A stretch of 64,000 nucleotides of DNA from Prolixibacteraceae bacterium (GCA_018648265.1 JABGRN010000006.1:44845-108844); one strand, 5' to 3'. Positions 28,681 to 37,152 are shown, counted from the stretch's first letter. Numbers and translations: made by a program. Notes: generated from the letters alone by a model not told the origin.

Positions 28681-28711
28681 CAAAGTTAATACATTGTGTG
28701 CTTTTTGTCAA
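28681..28711 (-). promoter_or_regulatory. Toxin-antitoxin promoter, possibly leaderless
   Basis: On the minus strand, TTG (28709-28711), a 20-base spacer and TAACTTTG (28681-28688) match the Bacteroidota consensus. The toxin ATG begins 4 bases after the box, so transcription would start at or very near the start codon. Confidence 0.65.
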
Positions 28712-28767
28712 CAATGTTTAAGATAATTCAATAACTTTATTTTTAATAGACCCCGGAAATGTAGAAA

Positions 28768-28813
28768 GGATGCCATCTTTCTTTTCACAACACAGATAGA
28801 TGGCATCCCTTTT
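28768..28813. terminator. Hairpin after the Ldh-family gene
   Basis: Stem ggatgccatct (28768-28778) with agatggcatcc (28798-28808), loop of about 19 bases, followed by ctttttaac on the plus strand. It lies between the Ldh-type gene and the toxin promoter on the minus strand and would separate the two transcripts. Confidence 0.55.
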
Positions 28814-28844
28814 TAACTTTTGATTGTAATTGAAAATAACTAAA

Positions 28845-29849
28845 CTACAACTCCAATATTTCCTCCCAAACTTTTTTAATTACAGGAATTCCATCTTTTA
28901 AATTATCTGCTCTGGTTTGAACAACCCGTTCACCCGGATATCGAATTTCGGCTCCGGTTTCCGCAGGAGTAGATTCTTTTAGGTCGGTAATAATATCTGC
29001 AATGGTATTTTCAATTGCAGGAAAGTTACTTAGTTTCTTTATATCGATGGCAATAAAAACCTGAGAAACTCCATACTCAGCTTCCAATTCGCTGAGTTTG
29101 TGCGTGGATAAACCAGCAGATAAAATGGTTGCCAAAATATCGAGTAAAAGTGATAAACCCGCACCTTTCCAAAAACCTATGGGAAGTGGTCGCCGGGCTT
29201 CCAGTATTTCTCCCGGGTTAGTAGTTAATTCTCCATTATTATTAAATCCCCCGGCAAAAGGCAGTTTTTTCCCTTCCAATTCAACGGCCTCCATTTTTCC
29301 GTACGAAAACTGAGTCATTGCAAAATCCAGTACTATTGCTTCATCTCCAAAAGGCACTGCAAAAACCAGTGGGTTATTTCCGAGATGTCCATTTTTTGCT
29401 CCCCATGCCGGCATATTTTTTTCAGTGTTGGTCCAGCCAATAAAGACAAAACCTTTTTTTGCGGCCTGCCAACCATAAGTTCCGCCTCGCATCCAATGGT
29501 TAGTATTGCCAATTGCAACACATCCAATTCCGTTTTTTTCAGCTATTTCCATTGCACGGTTCCCACAAATTTCAGCGTTCAATGGGCCGGGCCCAAGATT
29601 GCCTTCCCATTGCTCCAAAGCACCAGCAGTGTGAACCAACTCCGGCTCAGCATCAACATTTATGTAACCCTTTTTCAGGTATTCCACAAAACGTGGGAAT
29701 CGGTAAACTCCGTGCGAATAAATTCCTTCGAGACTGTTTGTCGCAAATATTTCAGCACATTTATCTGCTTTTTCATTATTGAATTTATGGTTTAGTAAAA
29801 TCCTTTTAAATTCGGATTTCATCTCTGGGAAAGGTATTTTAATATTCAT
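28845..29849 (-). CDS. Ldh/YiaK-family oxidoreductase (2,3-diketo-L-gulonate reductase-like)
   Basis: An NAD(P)-dependent reductase of the malate/L-lactate dehydrogenase (YlbC/YiaK) superfamily, most like 2,3-diketo-L-gulonate reductase by its EGIYSHGVYRFPRF, NTNHWMRGGTYGWQAA and NMPAWGAKNGHLGNNP segments. A C-terminal GFWKGAGLSLLLD segment is also typical. Met at 29849 (MNIKIPFPEM) is preferred over the track start at 29891, giving 334 residues, close to YiaK. It would act in uronate or ascorbate-type sugar-acid breakdown; no other gene of that pathway is adjacent, so the substrate is tentative. Confidence 0.85.
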   Translation of the reverse strand: MNIKIPFPEMKSEFKRILLNHKFNNEKADKCAEIFATNSLEGIYSHGVYRFPRFVEYLKKGYINVDAEPELVHTAGALEQWEGNLGPGPLNAEICGNRAMEIAEKNGIGCVAIGNTNHWMRGGTYGWQAAKKGFVFIGWTNTEKNMPAWGAKNGHLGNNPLVFAVPFGDEAIVLDFAMTQFSYGKMEAVELEGKKLPFAGGFNNNGELTTNPGEILEARRPLPIGFWKGAGLSLLLDILATILSAGLSTHKLSELEAEYGVSQVFIAIDIKKLSNFPAIENTIADIITDLKESTPAETGAEIRYPGERVVQTRADNLKDGIPVIKKVWEEILEL

Positions 29850-29885
29850 ATTAAAATTGATTTTAACTTTGTTCGTATAATTGAA

Positions 29886-29960
29886 CGTCATTCTGAATTC
29901 ATTTCAGAATCTAAGAATTTTGTAACATTTAAAAGAAACTGAAACTAGTTCAGTTTGACG
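29886..29960. repeat. Intergenic palindromic repeat (cgtcattctga family)
   Basis: Two adjacent imperfect palindromes: cgtcattctgaattcatttcagaatc and gaaactagttcagtttgacg. The outer cgtca/tgacg ends pair, as in the other members at 39921, 43407, 50334 and 55086. Confidence 0.6.
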
Positions 29961-29987
29961 AAAGATCTATTTCACTGAAAACAATTT

Positions 29988-30312
29988 TTATTCTATTTTT
30001 TTCCAAATTCGTTGCTTATTTTTTTCTTCTTTTTCCCTAAAAGCACTTTCCAAATCAATGTTTTTACGGTTGGCAATGGCACAGAGATAAATAATAATAT
30101 CAGTAAGTTCATCACCAATTTCTGTAAAAGTAGAGTTGGAATCAATTGAAAGTCCTTCCGATTTACGTACCGCTTTAAAAAGTTCTCCGACCTCTTCGCC
30201 CATCAAAATAATTATCGATTGTGGTTTGGTCATTAAAATCACGTTCGTGTTCTAACTCAGTTACGTATTTTTGAAAATCGGAAAGGGTTGGACTTTGTTT
30301 TAATATTGGCAT
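29988..30312 (-). pseudogene. MazG-like nucleotide pyrophosphohydrolase, frameshifted
   Basis: The C-terminal part (track ORF at 29988-30242) holds the MazG helices, with GEEVGELFKAVRK and GDELTDIIIYL. The usual N-terminal helix is present in another frame: from ATG 30312 one reads MPILKQSPTLSDFQKYV, then ELEHERDFNDQTTIDN. The two parts join without overlap near 30205-30215, needing about a 2-base deletion or 1-base insertion to restore the frame. As it stands the gene encodes either a short dead peptide or, from GTG 30242, an 84-residue truncated protein lacking the first helix. A sequencing error in this AT-rich stretch is the main alternative. Confidence 0.7.
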
Positions 30313-30324
30313 TTATAATATTAT

Positions 30325-30831
30325 TTATAATTTAATTCCAAGATTTAATCCAAAATTGGGAATAATTCGAATTACGTAACCATTAATTATTCCTTTATTT
30401 ACTCTGTAAAAAAGGAGATATGAGGCTCCAAGTTTTGGCTCAATGAACATTCTTTTTGAATTAGGAATTTCCCTCGCAAAATATAGATTTACAAATCCAT
30501 TCACATTTTGGGAATTTCTTTCGTTTGTTAAACCAAGGAGGAATCCAGTATTAATACTCCAAAGTTTTTGGTTTTGTTTGGCGTTTAGCTTCCCAAAATA
30601 AATTGCATGATTTATTGAAAAGGAATTCCAATTATTATCCGCATCAAATGGCACTGAGTTTCCATAAAAAAAATCCAATCTTTTATCTATTTTATACTTG
30701 TACCTTATCCCCAAATTATAACCCTCTGGTATAGAAATTCCTGCAGAAACATTCCATTTTTCCTGAGTAAATGATTCAGCTGGAATAGTTAAAAATAGTA
30801 ATGTAGTTATTGGAAGTATTAATTTTTTCAT
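30325..30831 (-). CDS. Small exported barrel-like protein, unknown function
   Basis: A 168-residue protein with a signal peptide (about 1-22, ending SFTQ) and strand-rich sequence throughout (YNLGIRYKYKIDKRLDF, SINTGFLLGLTNE, FIEPKLGASYLLFYR), ending in an amphipathic IIPNFGLNLGIKL. This fits a small eight-stranded outer-membrane barrel. The family was not recognised. It lies just upstream of the broken mazG gene on the same strand. Confidence 0.6.
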   Translation of the reverse strand: MKKLILPITTLLFLTIPAESFTQEKWNVSAGISIPEGYNLGIRYKYKIDKRLDFFYGNSVPFDADNNWNSFSINHAIYFGKLNAKQNQKLWSINTGFLLGLTNERNSQNVNGFVNLYFAREIPNSKRMFIEPKLGASYLLFYRVNKGIINGYVIRIIPNFGLNLGIKL

Positions 30832-30862
30832 TTATTCTAAACCTGCAAAATGCTTTTTTTGA

Positions 30863-30896
30863 AAGGATGTCATCTCTCTTAAAAGATGACATCCTT
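30863..30896 (-). terminator. Intrinsic terminator after the sugar-isomerase gene
   Basis: Stem aaggatgtcatct (30863-30875) with agatgacatcctt (30884-30896). On the minus strand it is followed by ttcaaaaaaagc. The stem is related to those at 27161 and 28768. Confidence 0.65.
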
Positions 30897-30904
30897 CTTC
30901 CACT

Positions 30905-31825
30905 TTAAATTTTGTCCATTGCCTGATGAATTTTTTCAAGCATTACCGGAACTTTTTTATAAGGATCGCCGGCACCAAGGGTTTCAATTGGTAAATAACC
31001 TCGGTATCCACCTTTTTTGATTATTTTGAAAAGTTTAACAAGATCGGTCGGAGTCTCTTTTCCATCAATCCAAACATTCTCTTTTATTTGCCAGGTAACT
31101 GCGTATTTAATATTTTTTTCAATTTCTTTATAAGGATCGTGTTGCCGGTAACTACCAACATCCAGATTTAATCCCAACCATTCTGAATCAACCATTTCAA
31201 AAATGCGATCTACGTCAGCTGCAGTTTTCAAAAAATCGTTATGATTTTGAATTGCGATAATCACTCCATATTCTTTTCCAATGTCGCAGCAGGTTTTTAC
31301 ATCTTTTGCCATCCACTCAAAAACCTGATCGCGGGTAAATCCTTCGTGTTTAGTTTTTCCTGCAAAAACCCGGATATTTGGAATTCCCATTTTTGCCGCC
31401 GCAATAACCCACTGCCGAATCATTTCAATATCTGCTTTTCGTGAGGCAGCATCGGGAACTGTAAAGTCGTTTCTGATTCCTGTTCCGCTAATGTCAAGAC
31501 CTAATAAAAAAGCTTGCTTTTTAAATTTTCTTATAAAATCATCCGATGGAACTTCAGGGTAACCCGGAAAATAGTACCCGGTTGGATCGATGGCATCGAA
31601 GTTATATTCAGCACAAAAATCCAATACATCGAATAGATCTATTTTTCCTTCGCGCAAAAGTGAATTAAACGAATAAATATTCAAACTGGTTTTAAACTTG
31701 TGCGAAAAAGTGTTTTTTGCATTTACCGCACTTAAACTGAAAAAAGGTGATGTTGTTAAAGCTGCAACAGCCGGAGCAGCTACTAGAGTTTTTAAGAATT
31801 TTCTTCTTGATTTAGGTTTATTCAT
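30905..31825 (-). CDS. Tat-exported sugar phosphate isomerase/epimerase-like TIM barrel
   Basis: A 306-residue AP-endonuclease/xylose-isomerase-type TIM barrel. The N-terminus has a twin-arginine-like motif (KSRRKFLKTL) and a hydrophobic segment, so export by Tat is likely. Barrel features include FDAIDPTGYYFPGYP, GIPNIRVFAGKTKHE, AIQNHNDF (a metal-ligand-like His) and LGLNLDVGSYR, and the end is YLPIETLGAGDPYKKV. Members isomerise or epimerise exported or keto sugars. It is grouped with a small secreted protein and a terminator pair, with no obvious pathway partner nearby. Confidence 0.82.
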   Translation of the reverse strand: MNKPKSRRKFLKTLVAAPAVAALTTSPFFSLSAVNAKNTFSHKFKTSLNIYSFNSLLREGKIDLFDVLDFCAEYNFDAIDPTGYYFPGYPEVPSDDFIRKFKKQAFLLGLDISGTGIRNDFTVPDAASRKADIEMIRQWVIAAAKMGIPNIRVFAGKTKHEGFTRDQVFEWMAKDVKTCCDIGKEYGVIIAIQNHNDFLKTAADVDRIFEMVDSEWLGLNLDVGSYRQHDPYKEIEKNIKYAVTWQIKENVWIDGKETPTDLVKLFKIIKKGGYRGYLPIETLGAGDPYKKVPVMLEKIHQAMDKI

Positions 31826-31860
31826 ATCTTTAAATTTTTAGCAATTTATCAATAAAAAAC

Positions 31861-31893
31861 AAAAGGGAAAAATCAAATCGATTTTTCCCTTTT
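31861..31893 (-). terminator. Intrinsic terminator
   Basis: Stem aaaagggaaaaatc (31861-31874) with gatttttcccttt (31880-31892). It lies between the two minus-strand genes and would end the transcript of the 31917 gene. Confidence 0.7.
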
Positions 31894-31916
31894 GTTTAAG
31901 AAGATTAAACTAAATC

Positions 31917-32321
31917 TTAATCTTTTCCAGTCTTAACCGGAACAACCTCAATAACTTTTATATCCTGCGAACCCCAAAAATCTCCGATTGCCGATGTTCC
32001 AACTAAAGTCAGCGTATTCAATTCACCCATATTCATATCGAGTGCCTTTACTTCCGACATTAAAAATTTGGCTACAAAATTTCCCCGTAAATCCGATTTC
32101 CAACTATGAATTAGCACTCCATTTAAATAAACCGACGATGCTGAAACAAGGCCAAAAGCAATATCAGTATGAACGGTAACTACTTCCCCCTGATTGTTTA
32201 GATTTAAAACATTTGGGGCAACATCAATTGTAATTTCAAAAGCTTCACCAACATTCCCTGCCTGAACAAAAAGTGCGAGTAACAGAATTAATAATCCAAT
32301 GGTTGTTTTAATCTTTTTCAT
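31917..32321 (-). CDS. Small secreted Ig-like protein, unknown function
   Basis: A 134-residue protein with a signal peptide (about 1-22, ending LFVQAG). The rest is strand-rich, with short segments such as NVLNLNNQGEVVTVHTDI, SVYLNGVLI and VAKFLMSEVKAL resembling an Ig-like beta sandwich. No catalytic motif is visible. It is flanked by terminators, so it is transcribed alone. Confidence 0.6.
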   Translation of the reverse strand: MKKIKTTIGLLILLLALFVQAGNVGEAFEITIDVAPNVLNLNNQGEVVTVHTDIAFGLVSASSVYLNGVLIHSWKSDLRGNFVAKFLMSEVKALDMNMGELNTLTLVGTSAIGDFWGSQDIKVIEVVPVKTGKD

Positions 32322-32414
32322 TTTAACAATTTTTGATTTAACAGTTTAAAAGAACAATTGTATTATTACGCACAAATGTTCTTTTAGTTTCAAAATTGAG
32401 CGATAATTTTTGCG

Positions 32415-33371
32415 CTATTTAATAAAGACAATTGATTGTCTTTCTCGATTAATAATTAATTTTGTAACATCAGGACGCGAATAATGTCCTGCCAAATCGA
32501 AATTTTGTCGTTCTTGCCTAACTTGTCCAAAATCGATTTCGGCAGCAAAAATTCCCTCTGAATTTATTTGTGGTTCAATAATCCATTTGCCTGTTGGATT
32601 GGCAAGACATGATCCGCCATTTGCCAAAGTTTCTTTTGAATTTTCAAGAATAATATCGGCATGTGGGATGTAGTTTGGAACATCCGTTTTTCGCATTAAT
32701 CCGGAAACTGAGATTACAAACGAACGCGATTCCTGGGCGATAAACCGGGTAATATTCTCGGTATTGTGTTTACTCCCTGGCCAAAGTGCAATGTGTAAAT
32801 CTTCGCCTTGTCCGTATAAAGCAGCCCGCGAAAGTGGCATCCAATTTTCATAACAATTTAAAGCCCCGGTAGTAAAATTTTTTAAAGATTGAACCTGCAA
32901 ACCATTTCCGTCACCAATACTCCAAACCAAACGTTCTTCATAGGTAGGCATTAATTTTCTGTGGGTATGTTTAATTTGCCCGTCGTTGCCAATATACACC
33001 AAAGTGCAATACATACTATGTCCGCCGCGGTCGGGGGCACGTTCAACTATTCCAATAACAACAGTTATCTTTTTTTCTTTTGCTAATCGGCAAACATTGT
33101 TTAGATGCCCGGCTTCAATTTGTACGCCCTGTTTTAAATAATGTGCAAAAATTTCTTTTTGAAGTTCAGAATTAAAACGTGCGCCATCAGTGCGTTCTAC
33201 CCAAAACGGGTAGCCGGGAACCAGTGCTTCACCAAAAACTACAAGTTCGCAATTTTGTTCAGCTGCATTTTCAATAAATGCACTAACTTTTTCGAGTGTT
33301 TTATCGCGGTCGAGCCAAATGGGTGCCATTTGTGCCAGACCTACTTTTAGAATATCTTGATCTTTGTTCAT
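32415..33371 (-). CDS. Nitrilase-type carbon-nitrogen hydrolase
   Basis: A 318-residue cytoplasmic enzyme of the CN-hydrolase superfamily, branch 1 (aliphatic or aromatic nitrilases). The catalytic triad is visible: Glu48 in VFGEALVPGYPFW, Lys139 in HRKLMPTYEERLVW and Cys173 in GALNCYENWMPL. The proline- and tryptophan-rich EALVPGYP loop is typical of true nitrilases rather than amidases. It probably converts a nitrile to a carboxylate and ammonia; the substrate is unknown. It stands alone with no nitrile hydratase or amidase beside it. Confidence 0.88.
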   Translation of the reverse strand: MNKDQDILKVGLAQMAPIWLDRDKTLEKVSAFIENAAEQNCELVVFGEALVPGYPFWVERTDGARFNSELQKEIFAHYLKQGVQIEAGHLNNVCRLAKEKKITVVIGIVERAPDRGGHSMYCTLVYIGNDGQIKHTHRKLMPTYEERLVWSIGDGNGLQVQSLKNFTTGALNCYENWMPLSRAALYGQGEDLHIALWPGSKHNTENITRFIAQESRSFVISVSGLMRKTDVPNYIPHADIILENSKETLANGGSCLANPTGKWIIEPQINSEGIFAAEIDFGQVRQERQNFDLAGHYSRPDVTKLIINRERQSIVFIK

Positions 33372-33386
33372 ATGTTATGCATTTAT

Positions 33387-33447
33387 TGACCCCCTAAATC
33401 CCCCAAAGGGGGACATCTCCTCCCCTTTGGGGAGGTTGGGAGGGGTA
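33387..33447. repeat. G/C-rich dispersed repeat
   Basis: Inverted repeats ccccctaaatcccccaaagg and ctttggggaggttgggaggg face each other around catctcctcccc. The composition (runs of C and G) stands out in this AT-rich region. The form is common as a dispersed element in Bacteroidota intergenic regions; it separates the nitrilase and SDR genes. Confidence 0.65.
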
Positions 33448-33453
33448 ATTTTT

Positions 33454-34170
33454 CTAACTAATACTAAACGGCGTTTCCAAAACTACTTCTTTAACACATG
33501 CTCCCGGCGATAAACTTAACAACCATTGAATAGTTTTAAATAAATCTTCGGGTTGAATCATTTCTTCACCTTTTAATGTTGTTCCGGCTTCGAAAGCCAT
33601 TTTTGTATTTACCCAACCCGGACAAAGTGCTGTTACCGAAATTTCCAACGGAACCAGTTCACGATACAACGATTCGCTAAAACCAACCAAGCCGAATTTT
33701 GATGCAGAGTAAGCACCACTTCCCGAAAAACCAACCTTCCCAGAACGCGAAGCAACATTAAAAATATTACCCGAATTTTGTTGTTTCATAATTGGAACAA
33801 CTTCACTTAAAAAAACATATTGTGCGGTAAGATTTGTCTCAATCATTTTTGAGAAATCGGTTTCGGAAATATCTGATGAACCATCGAAATAAATACCGGC
33901 ATTATTTACTAAAATATCAATTCTGCCATATTTCCTATGAATTTCAGAAACAATGGTTTTAACACTTTCCGAATTTGTAATATCCAGTTGAATTGCAAGC
34001 GGTTTTTGTTCTGAGTTAACAGAAATTGATTGAACTACTTCATTTAAATCTTTTTTGTTTCTTCCAATTAAAACTGTTTGGTACTCCATTTTTGCCAACC
34101 CGATTGCAATGGCTTTTCCAATTCCTTTTGAAGCACCAGTTATAATCGCAACTTTGTTTTTCTCATTCAT
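33454..34170 (-). CDS. Short-chain dehydrogenase/reductase
   Basis: An NAD(P)-dependent Rossmann-fold reductase of about 238 residues. Cofactor motif TGASKGIG, the NNAG motif, the catalytic Ser in NVASRSGK and the YSASK pair (Tyr and Lys) are intact. Met at 34170 (MNEKNKVAIITG) fits better than the track start at 34200. The substrate, perhaps a 3-oxoacyl group or a sugar, cannot be told. It is single, with an AT-rich repeat upstream. Confidence 0.88.
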   Translation of the reverse strand: MNEKNKVAIITGASKGIGKAIAIGLAKMEYQTVLIGRNKKDLNEVVQSISVNSEQKPLAIQLDITNSESVKTIVSEIHRKYGRIDILVNNAGIYFDGSSDISETDFSKMIETNLTAQYVFLSEVVPIMKQQNSGNIFNVASRSGKVGFSGSGAYSASKFGLVGFSESLYRELVPLEISVTALCPGWVNTKMAFEAGTTLKGEEMIQPEDLFKTIQWLLSLSPGACVKEVVLETPFSIS

Positions 34171-34214
34171 AAAAATCGATTTGAATTTTAAAGATACCAA
34201 ATTTTTAAAGCATC

Positions 34215-34300
34215 AAATCCCAATTTCCCAATGACAAATAATGTCCATTTCTCAAAAATTACAATTTCCAATTCTATCCTCAAATTTGTAAATGACTGAT
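34215..34300. repeat. Remnant of the AT-rich inverted-repeat family
   Basis: The stretch caaatcccaatttcccaatg-acaaataatg-tccatttctcaaaaattac contains the caaatcccaa / ctcaaa words seen in the larger copies at 35183, 40128, 42786 and 51864. It appears fragmentary. Confidence 0.4.
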
Positions 34301-34432
34301 TTTATTGTCGTTTAGTTAAGAATCGAATTAAGAAAACCCGAATTAAACACCCTTCGAATTCGCTCAGGGTGACTGCCAGACTGGAGAGGTGACTTTTGAC
34401 AGCCCTCATTTTAAAATATTTTTCAAATGAAA

Positions 34433-35137
34433 TTAATTATCAGAGACATTTACATCCAACAAAAAGCCACTTCCATGAATATTTTTTATTTCGATGTTGG
34501 GGTCGTCTTTTAAATATTTGCGCAGTTTCGTAATAAATACATCCATGCTTCGTGCTGTGAAATAACCGTCCTCGCCCCAAATTTTACGCAGGGCAGTTTC
34601 GCGAGCAAGTAATTCGTTTTTATTCTGGCAGAGCAATTTTAATAAATCAGATTCTTTGGGTGACAACTTTTGTTTTACTCCTTCACGAATAATGGTTCTG
34701 AGTTTTGAGTCGAACTGGTAAGAACCAATTGTAAAATTTACTTCCGCGATTTCGGGCTGAGTAAATTGCCGCTTAATAATTGCCTGAATTTTACACAGCA
34801 ACACTTCGGTGTCAAATGGTTTTGTAATGTAATCGTCGGCACCTACGTTGTAACCTTTTAAAATATCCTCTTTCAAAGTTTTGGCGGTAAGAAAAACCAT
34901 CGGAATTTCTTTGTCGATTTTGCGTATTTCGGTACCAATTGTAAATCCATCAACATTTGGCAACATAACATCGAGAATACAAATCTGATATTCACCGTTT
35001 CGGAATTTTTCGATTGCCAGTTTCCCATCGTCAACCCAGGTAACTTCGTATTCGTTCAGTTCGAGATACGATTTTAAAACCGCCCCAAAACTCAGGTCGT
35101 CTTCAACAAGAAATATGTGATTCATGTTTTTCTCCAT
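34433..35137 (-). CDS. OmpR/PhoB-type response regulator
   Basis: A 234-residue DNA-binding response regulator. The receiver domain shows the acidic pair (VEDD), the phosphoacceptor Asp56 in ICILDVMLP and Lys106 in DDYITKPFD. A winged-helix OmpR domain (about 135-230) ends with an IHGSGFLLDV segment. It lies downstream of the kinase gene on the same strand (180-bp gap occupied by a repeat), and is therefore its likely partner. MNHIF (residue 5) is an alternative start. Confidence 0.93.
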   Translation of the reverse strand: MEKNMNHIFLVEDDLSFGAVLKSYLELNEYEVTWVDDGKLAIEKFRNGEYQICILDVMLPNVDGFTIGTEIRKIDKEIPMVFLTAKTLKEDILKGYNVGADDYITKPFDTEVLLCKIQAIIKRQFTQPEIAEVNFTIGSYQFDSKLRTIIREGVKQKLSPKESDLLKLLCQNKNELLARETALRKIWGEDGYFTARSMDVFITKLRKYLKDDPNIEIKNIHGSGFLLDVNVSDN

Positions 35138-35182
35138 TTTTTATTCCTTATTTCTTATTCGATGTTCCTTTTCAGACAAAGC

Positions 35183-35293
35183 TAAGCCCTAAAACACAAA
35201 AATCAAATCTCAAATAATTTTCAATAATCAAAACCCAAATTCCTAATAAAGAACGACAGTTTTGAAATTATTAGGAAATTTGATATTGGGACT
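35183..35293. repeat. AT-rich dispersed inverted repeat
   Basis: Contains the arms caaattcctaataa (35236-35249) and ttattaggaaatttg (35268-35282) within a longer imperfect palindrome (aaaatcaaatctcaaat on the left and tttgtgatttc on the right). It lies between the histidine kinase and response regulator genes. A further copy of the family lies at 42786-42925. Confidence 0.55.
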
Positions 35294-35317
35294 TATTTGT
35301 GATTTCTTTCATAAACT

Positions 35318-37045
35318 TTATTCTCTTACAAAAGGTAAAAATACTTCAAATTTACTTCCTTTTTCTGGTTCGCTTTGTACTGAAATGGTTCCACGGTTGG
35401 CCTCCAAAACTGCTTTTACATAACTAAGTCCCAAACCAAAACCTTTTACATTATGAACATTTCCGCTTGTTTGCCGATAAAAACGTTCAAATATTTTACT
35501 TTGCACTGTCTTGTTCATCCCAATTCCTTTGTCTTTAACCGACACTAAAACTCCCTTTGATTTATTTGTTGTTGTTATTTTAATTTCCGGCGATTCATCA
35601 GAATATTTTATCGCATTATCCAGCAAATTATAAATAATATTTGTGCAGTGCATTTTATCTGTTGAAATCACAGGATTGGTTGCTTCAAAATCGGAATCAA
35701 TTTTTCCGTTCCGTTTTTCAACCTGCAAAATAATTCCCTGCACAGCGTCTTTTATTAATTCATGAACATCAACTGCTTCCCAAACAAATTCGAAGTCTTT
35801 TCGGTCGAGCCGGGCAATGGTTAAAATATCCTCAACCTGACGGTTCATTCGTGTGTTTTCTTTTTTAATCATCCCGGCAAAATACCTTATTCGCTCGGGA
35901 TCTGAGACAACCTTTTCATTTGTAATCGAATCGGTTGCTACTGAAATAGTTGCAATTGGAGTTTTAAATTCGTGGGTCATGTTATTAATAAAATCCGACT
36001 TCATTTCCGAAATTTTCTTTTGCCTGAGAATATAAAAAATGCTCAAGCCAAATGTCATCAAAATAAAGATTGAAAACAGAAAAGATGCCACAAGCAACCA
36101 GTTTAACGAACGGTAAATAAAACTTTCGCGATCGGGGAAAAACAGTGCCAGTTTTATGTTTTTCTGAAAAATATCGTGTGGGTAAAGATTTACCTGATAT
36201 TCAGAATTTGTAAGTTTTATTGAGTCGGATATTTCCGAGGGGCTTTCAATAAAATTGCTGTCCCGTAAAATTCCAAATTCAAAATCAATAGGAATATCTT
36301 TATTTTTTAGTTCTTCGCTCAGAACATTTTGAAGTAAATTTTTATCTACTTCGCGAACATCCCACATAGAAATTTCTGATACAACCTGATTGGCCACTCT
36401 TTTTAACCGGGTTGCTTTTGTTTTTGCCCGCATCGAAATATCGGGTTGCACAATTGCAAAAGTATTGAGGCTGGTTAATAACGAATCAATTTTAACAACA
36501 CTAATTTCGTACAGCGAATCAACATCGGAACTAATGGTGTCTTTTTTAATAATAAAAACGTCATTCCCATGTAGATTTTTGTTTTCAAAAACTAACTGTT
36601 TGTTATGTTCCGAAGTTTCTGAGTCGAATTTATAACTAAATGTTCCTACTGAACTTTGGTGATTGGAATCCAATTTTATTTCAATTCGGGCATTTCCTCC
36701 TTTTGGGCTAAATTCACGGATAATCCGGACTGGGCGGGGTGGCTTTCTAATAGAATCGGGAGAATGAGTATTATCCGGATGAGGAAAAAATTCAATATTG
36801 AAGTCTTCGTCGAAATCATTTTCCCAATGCAGTGAATCACTGAAAATCATTTGGTTAACTACACCAAAATTATGAATGTCGTCGAGTTTATTTACCGTAC
36901 TGTTTAAAGCTTCGTTTACACTTCGGCTAAAAAGTTCGTTTTTTACCTGGAGCGCATTGTTCATCCAAACCAGTTGTACGGCAATTATCCCAAGAATGGA
37001 AATTCCCATTAAAACAATCAGTCCGCTTATAATTTTTTTATTCAC
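35318..37045 (-). CDS. Sensor histidine kinase, transmembrane
   Basis: A 575-residue kinase with TM1 at about 6-28, a large periplasmic sensor region (about 30-310) of unknown fold, TM2 at about 314-340 and a cytoplasmic HisKA/HATPase core. The H box contains the phosphoacceptor His358 (NMTHEFKTP). N, G1 and G2 boxes are LLDNAIKYS, DKGIGM and GFGLGLSYV. Its sensor region has no recognised fold. It runs divergent from the charged exported protein at 37187 and upstream of the response regulator, suggesting a three-gene signalling unit. Confidence 0.93.
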   Translation of the reverse strand: MNKKIISGLIVLMGISILGIIAVQLVWMNNALQVKNELFSRSVNEALNSTVNKLDDIHNFGVVNQMIFSDSLHWENDFDEDFNIEFFPHPDNTHSPDSIRKPPRPVRIIREFSPKGGNARIEIKLDSNHQSSVGTFSYKFDSETSEHNKQLVFENKNLHGNDVFIIKKDTISSDVDSLYEISVVKIDSLLTSLNTFAIVQPDISMRAKTKATRLKRVANQVVSEISMWDVREVDKNLLQNVLSEELKNKDIPIDFEFGILRDSNFIESPSEISDSIKLTNSEYQVNLYPHDIFQKNIKLALFFPDRESFIYRSLNWLLVASFLFSIFILMTFGLSIFYILRQKKISEMKSDFINNMTHEFKTPIATISVATDSITNEKVVSDPERIRYFAGMIKKENTRMNRQVEDILTIARLDRKDFEFVWEAVDVHELIKDAVQGIILQVEKRNGKIDSDFEATNPVISTDKMHCTNIIYNLLDNAIKYSDESPEIKITTTNKSKGVLVSVKDKGIGMNKTVQSKIFERFYRQTSGNVHNVKGFGLGLSYVKAVLEANRGTISVQSEPEKGSKFEVFLPFVRE

Positions 37046-37124
37046 GATTCAAATATAGAGATTTAAAAATGACGTTTTACGAGTTTAACTTTTCCTTAAC
37101 AGACTTTAACCATGTTTTAACTGA

Positions 37125-37152
37125 TTGGTTTCTTGAACTTAAGCTATATTTG
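37125..37152 (+). promoter_or_regulatory. Candidate promoter of the charged exported protein
   Basis: A TATATTTG box at 37145-37152 lies 34 bases before the ATG at 37187; TTGG at 37125-37128 is a weak -33 element with a spacing slightly shorter than usual. It faces away from the divergent kinase gene. Confidence 0.5.

Noticed and set aside
30242-30242. GTG at 30242 as the real start of an 84-residue MazG protein
   Set aside because: It would lack the first helix of the fold, while that helix is present in the other frame just upstream; a frameshifted gene explains the data better.
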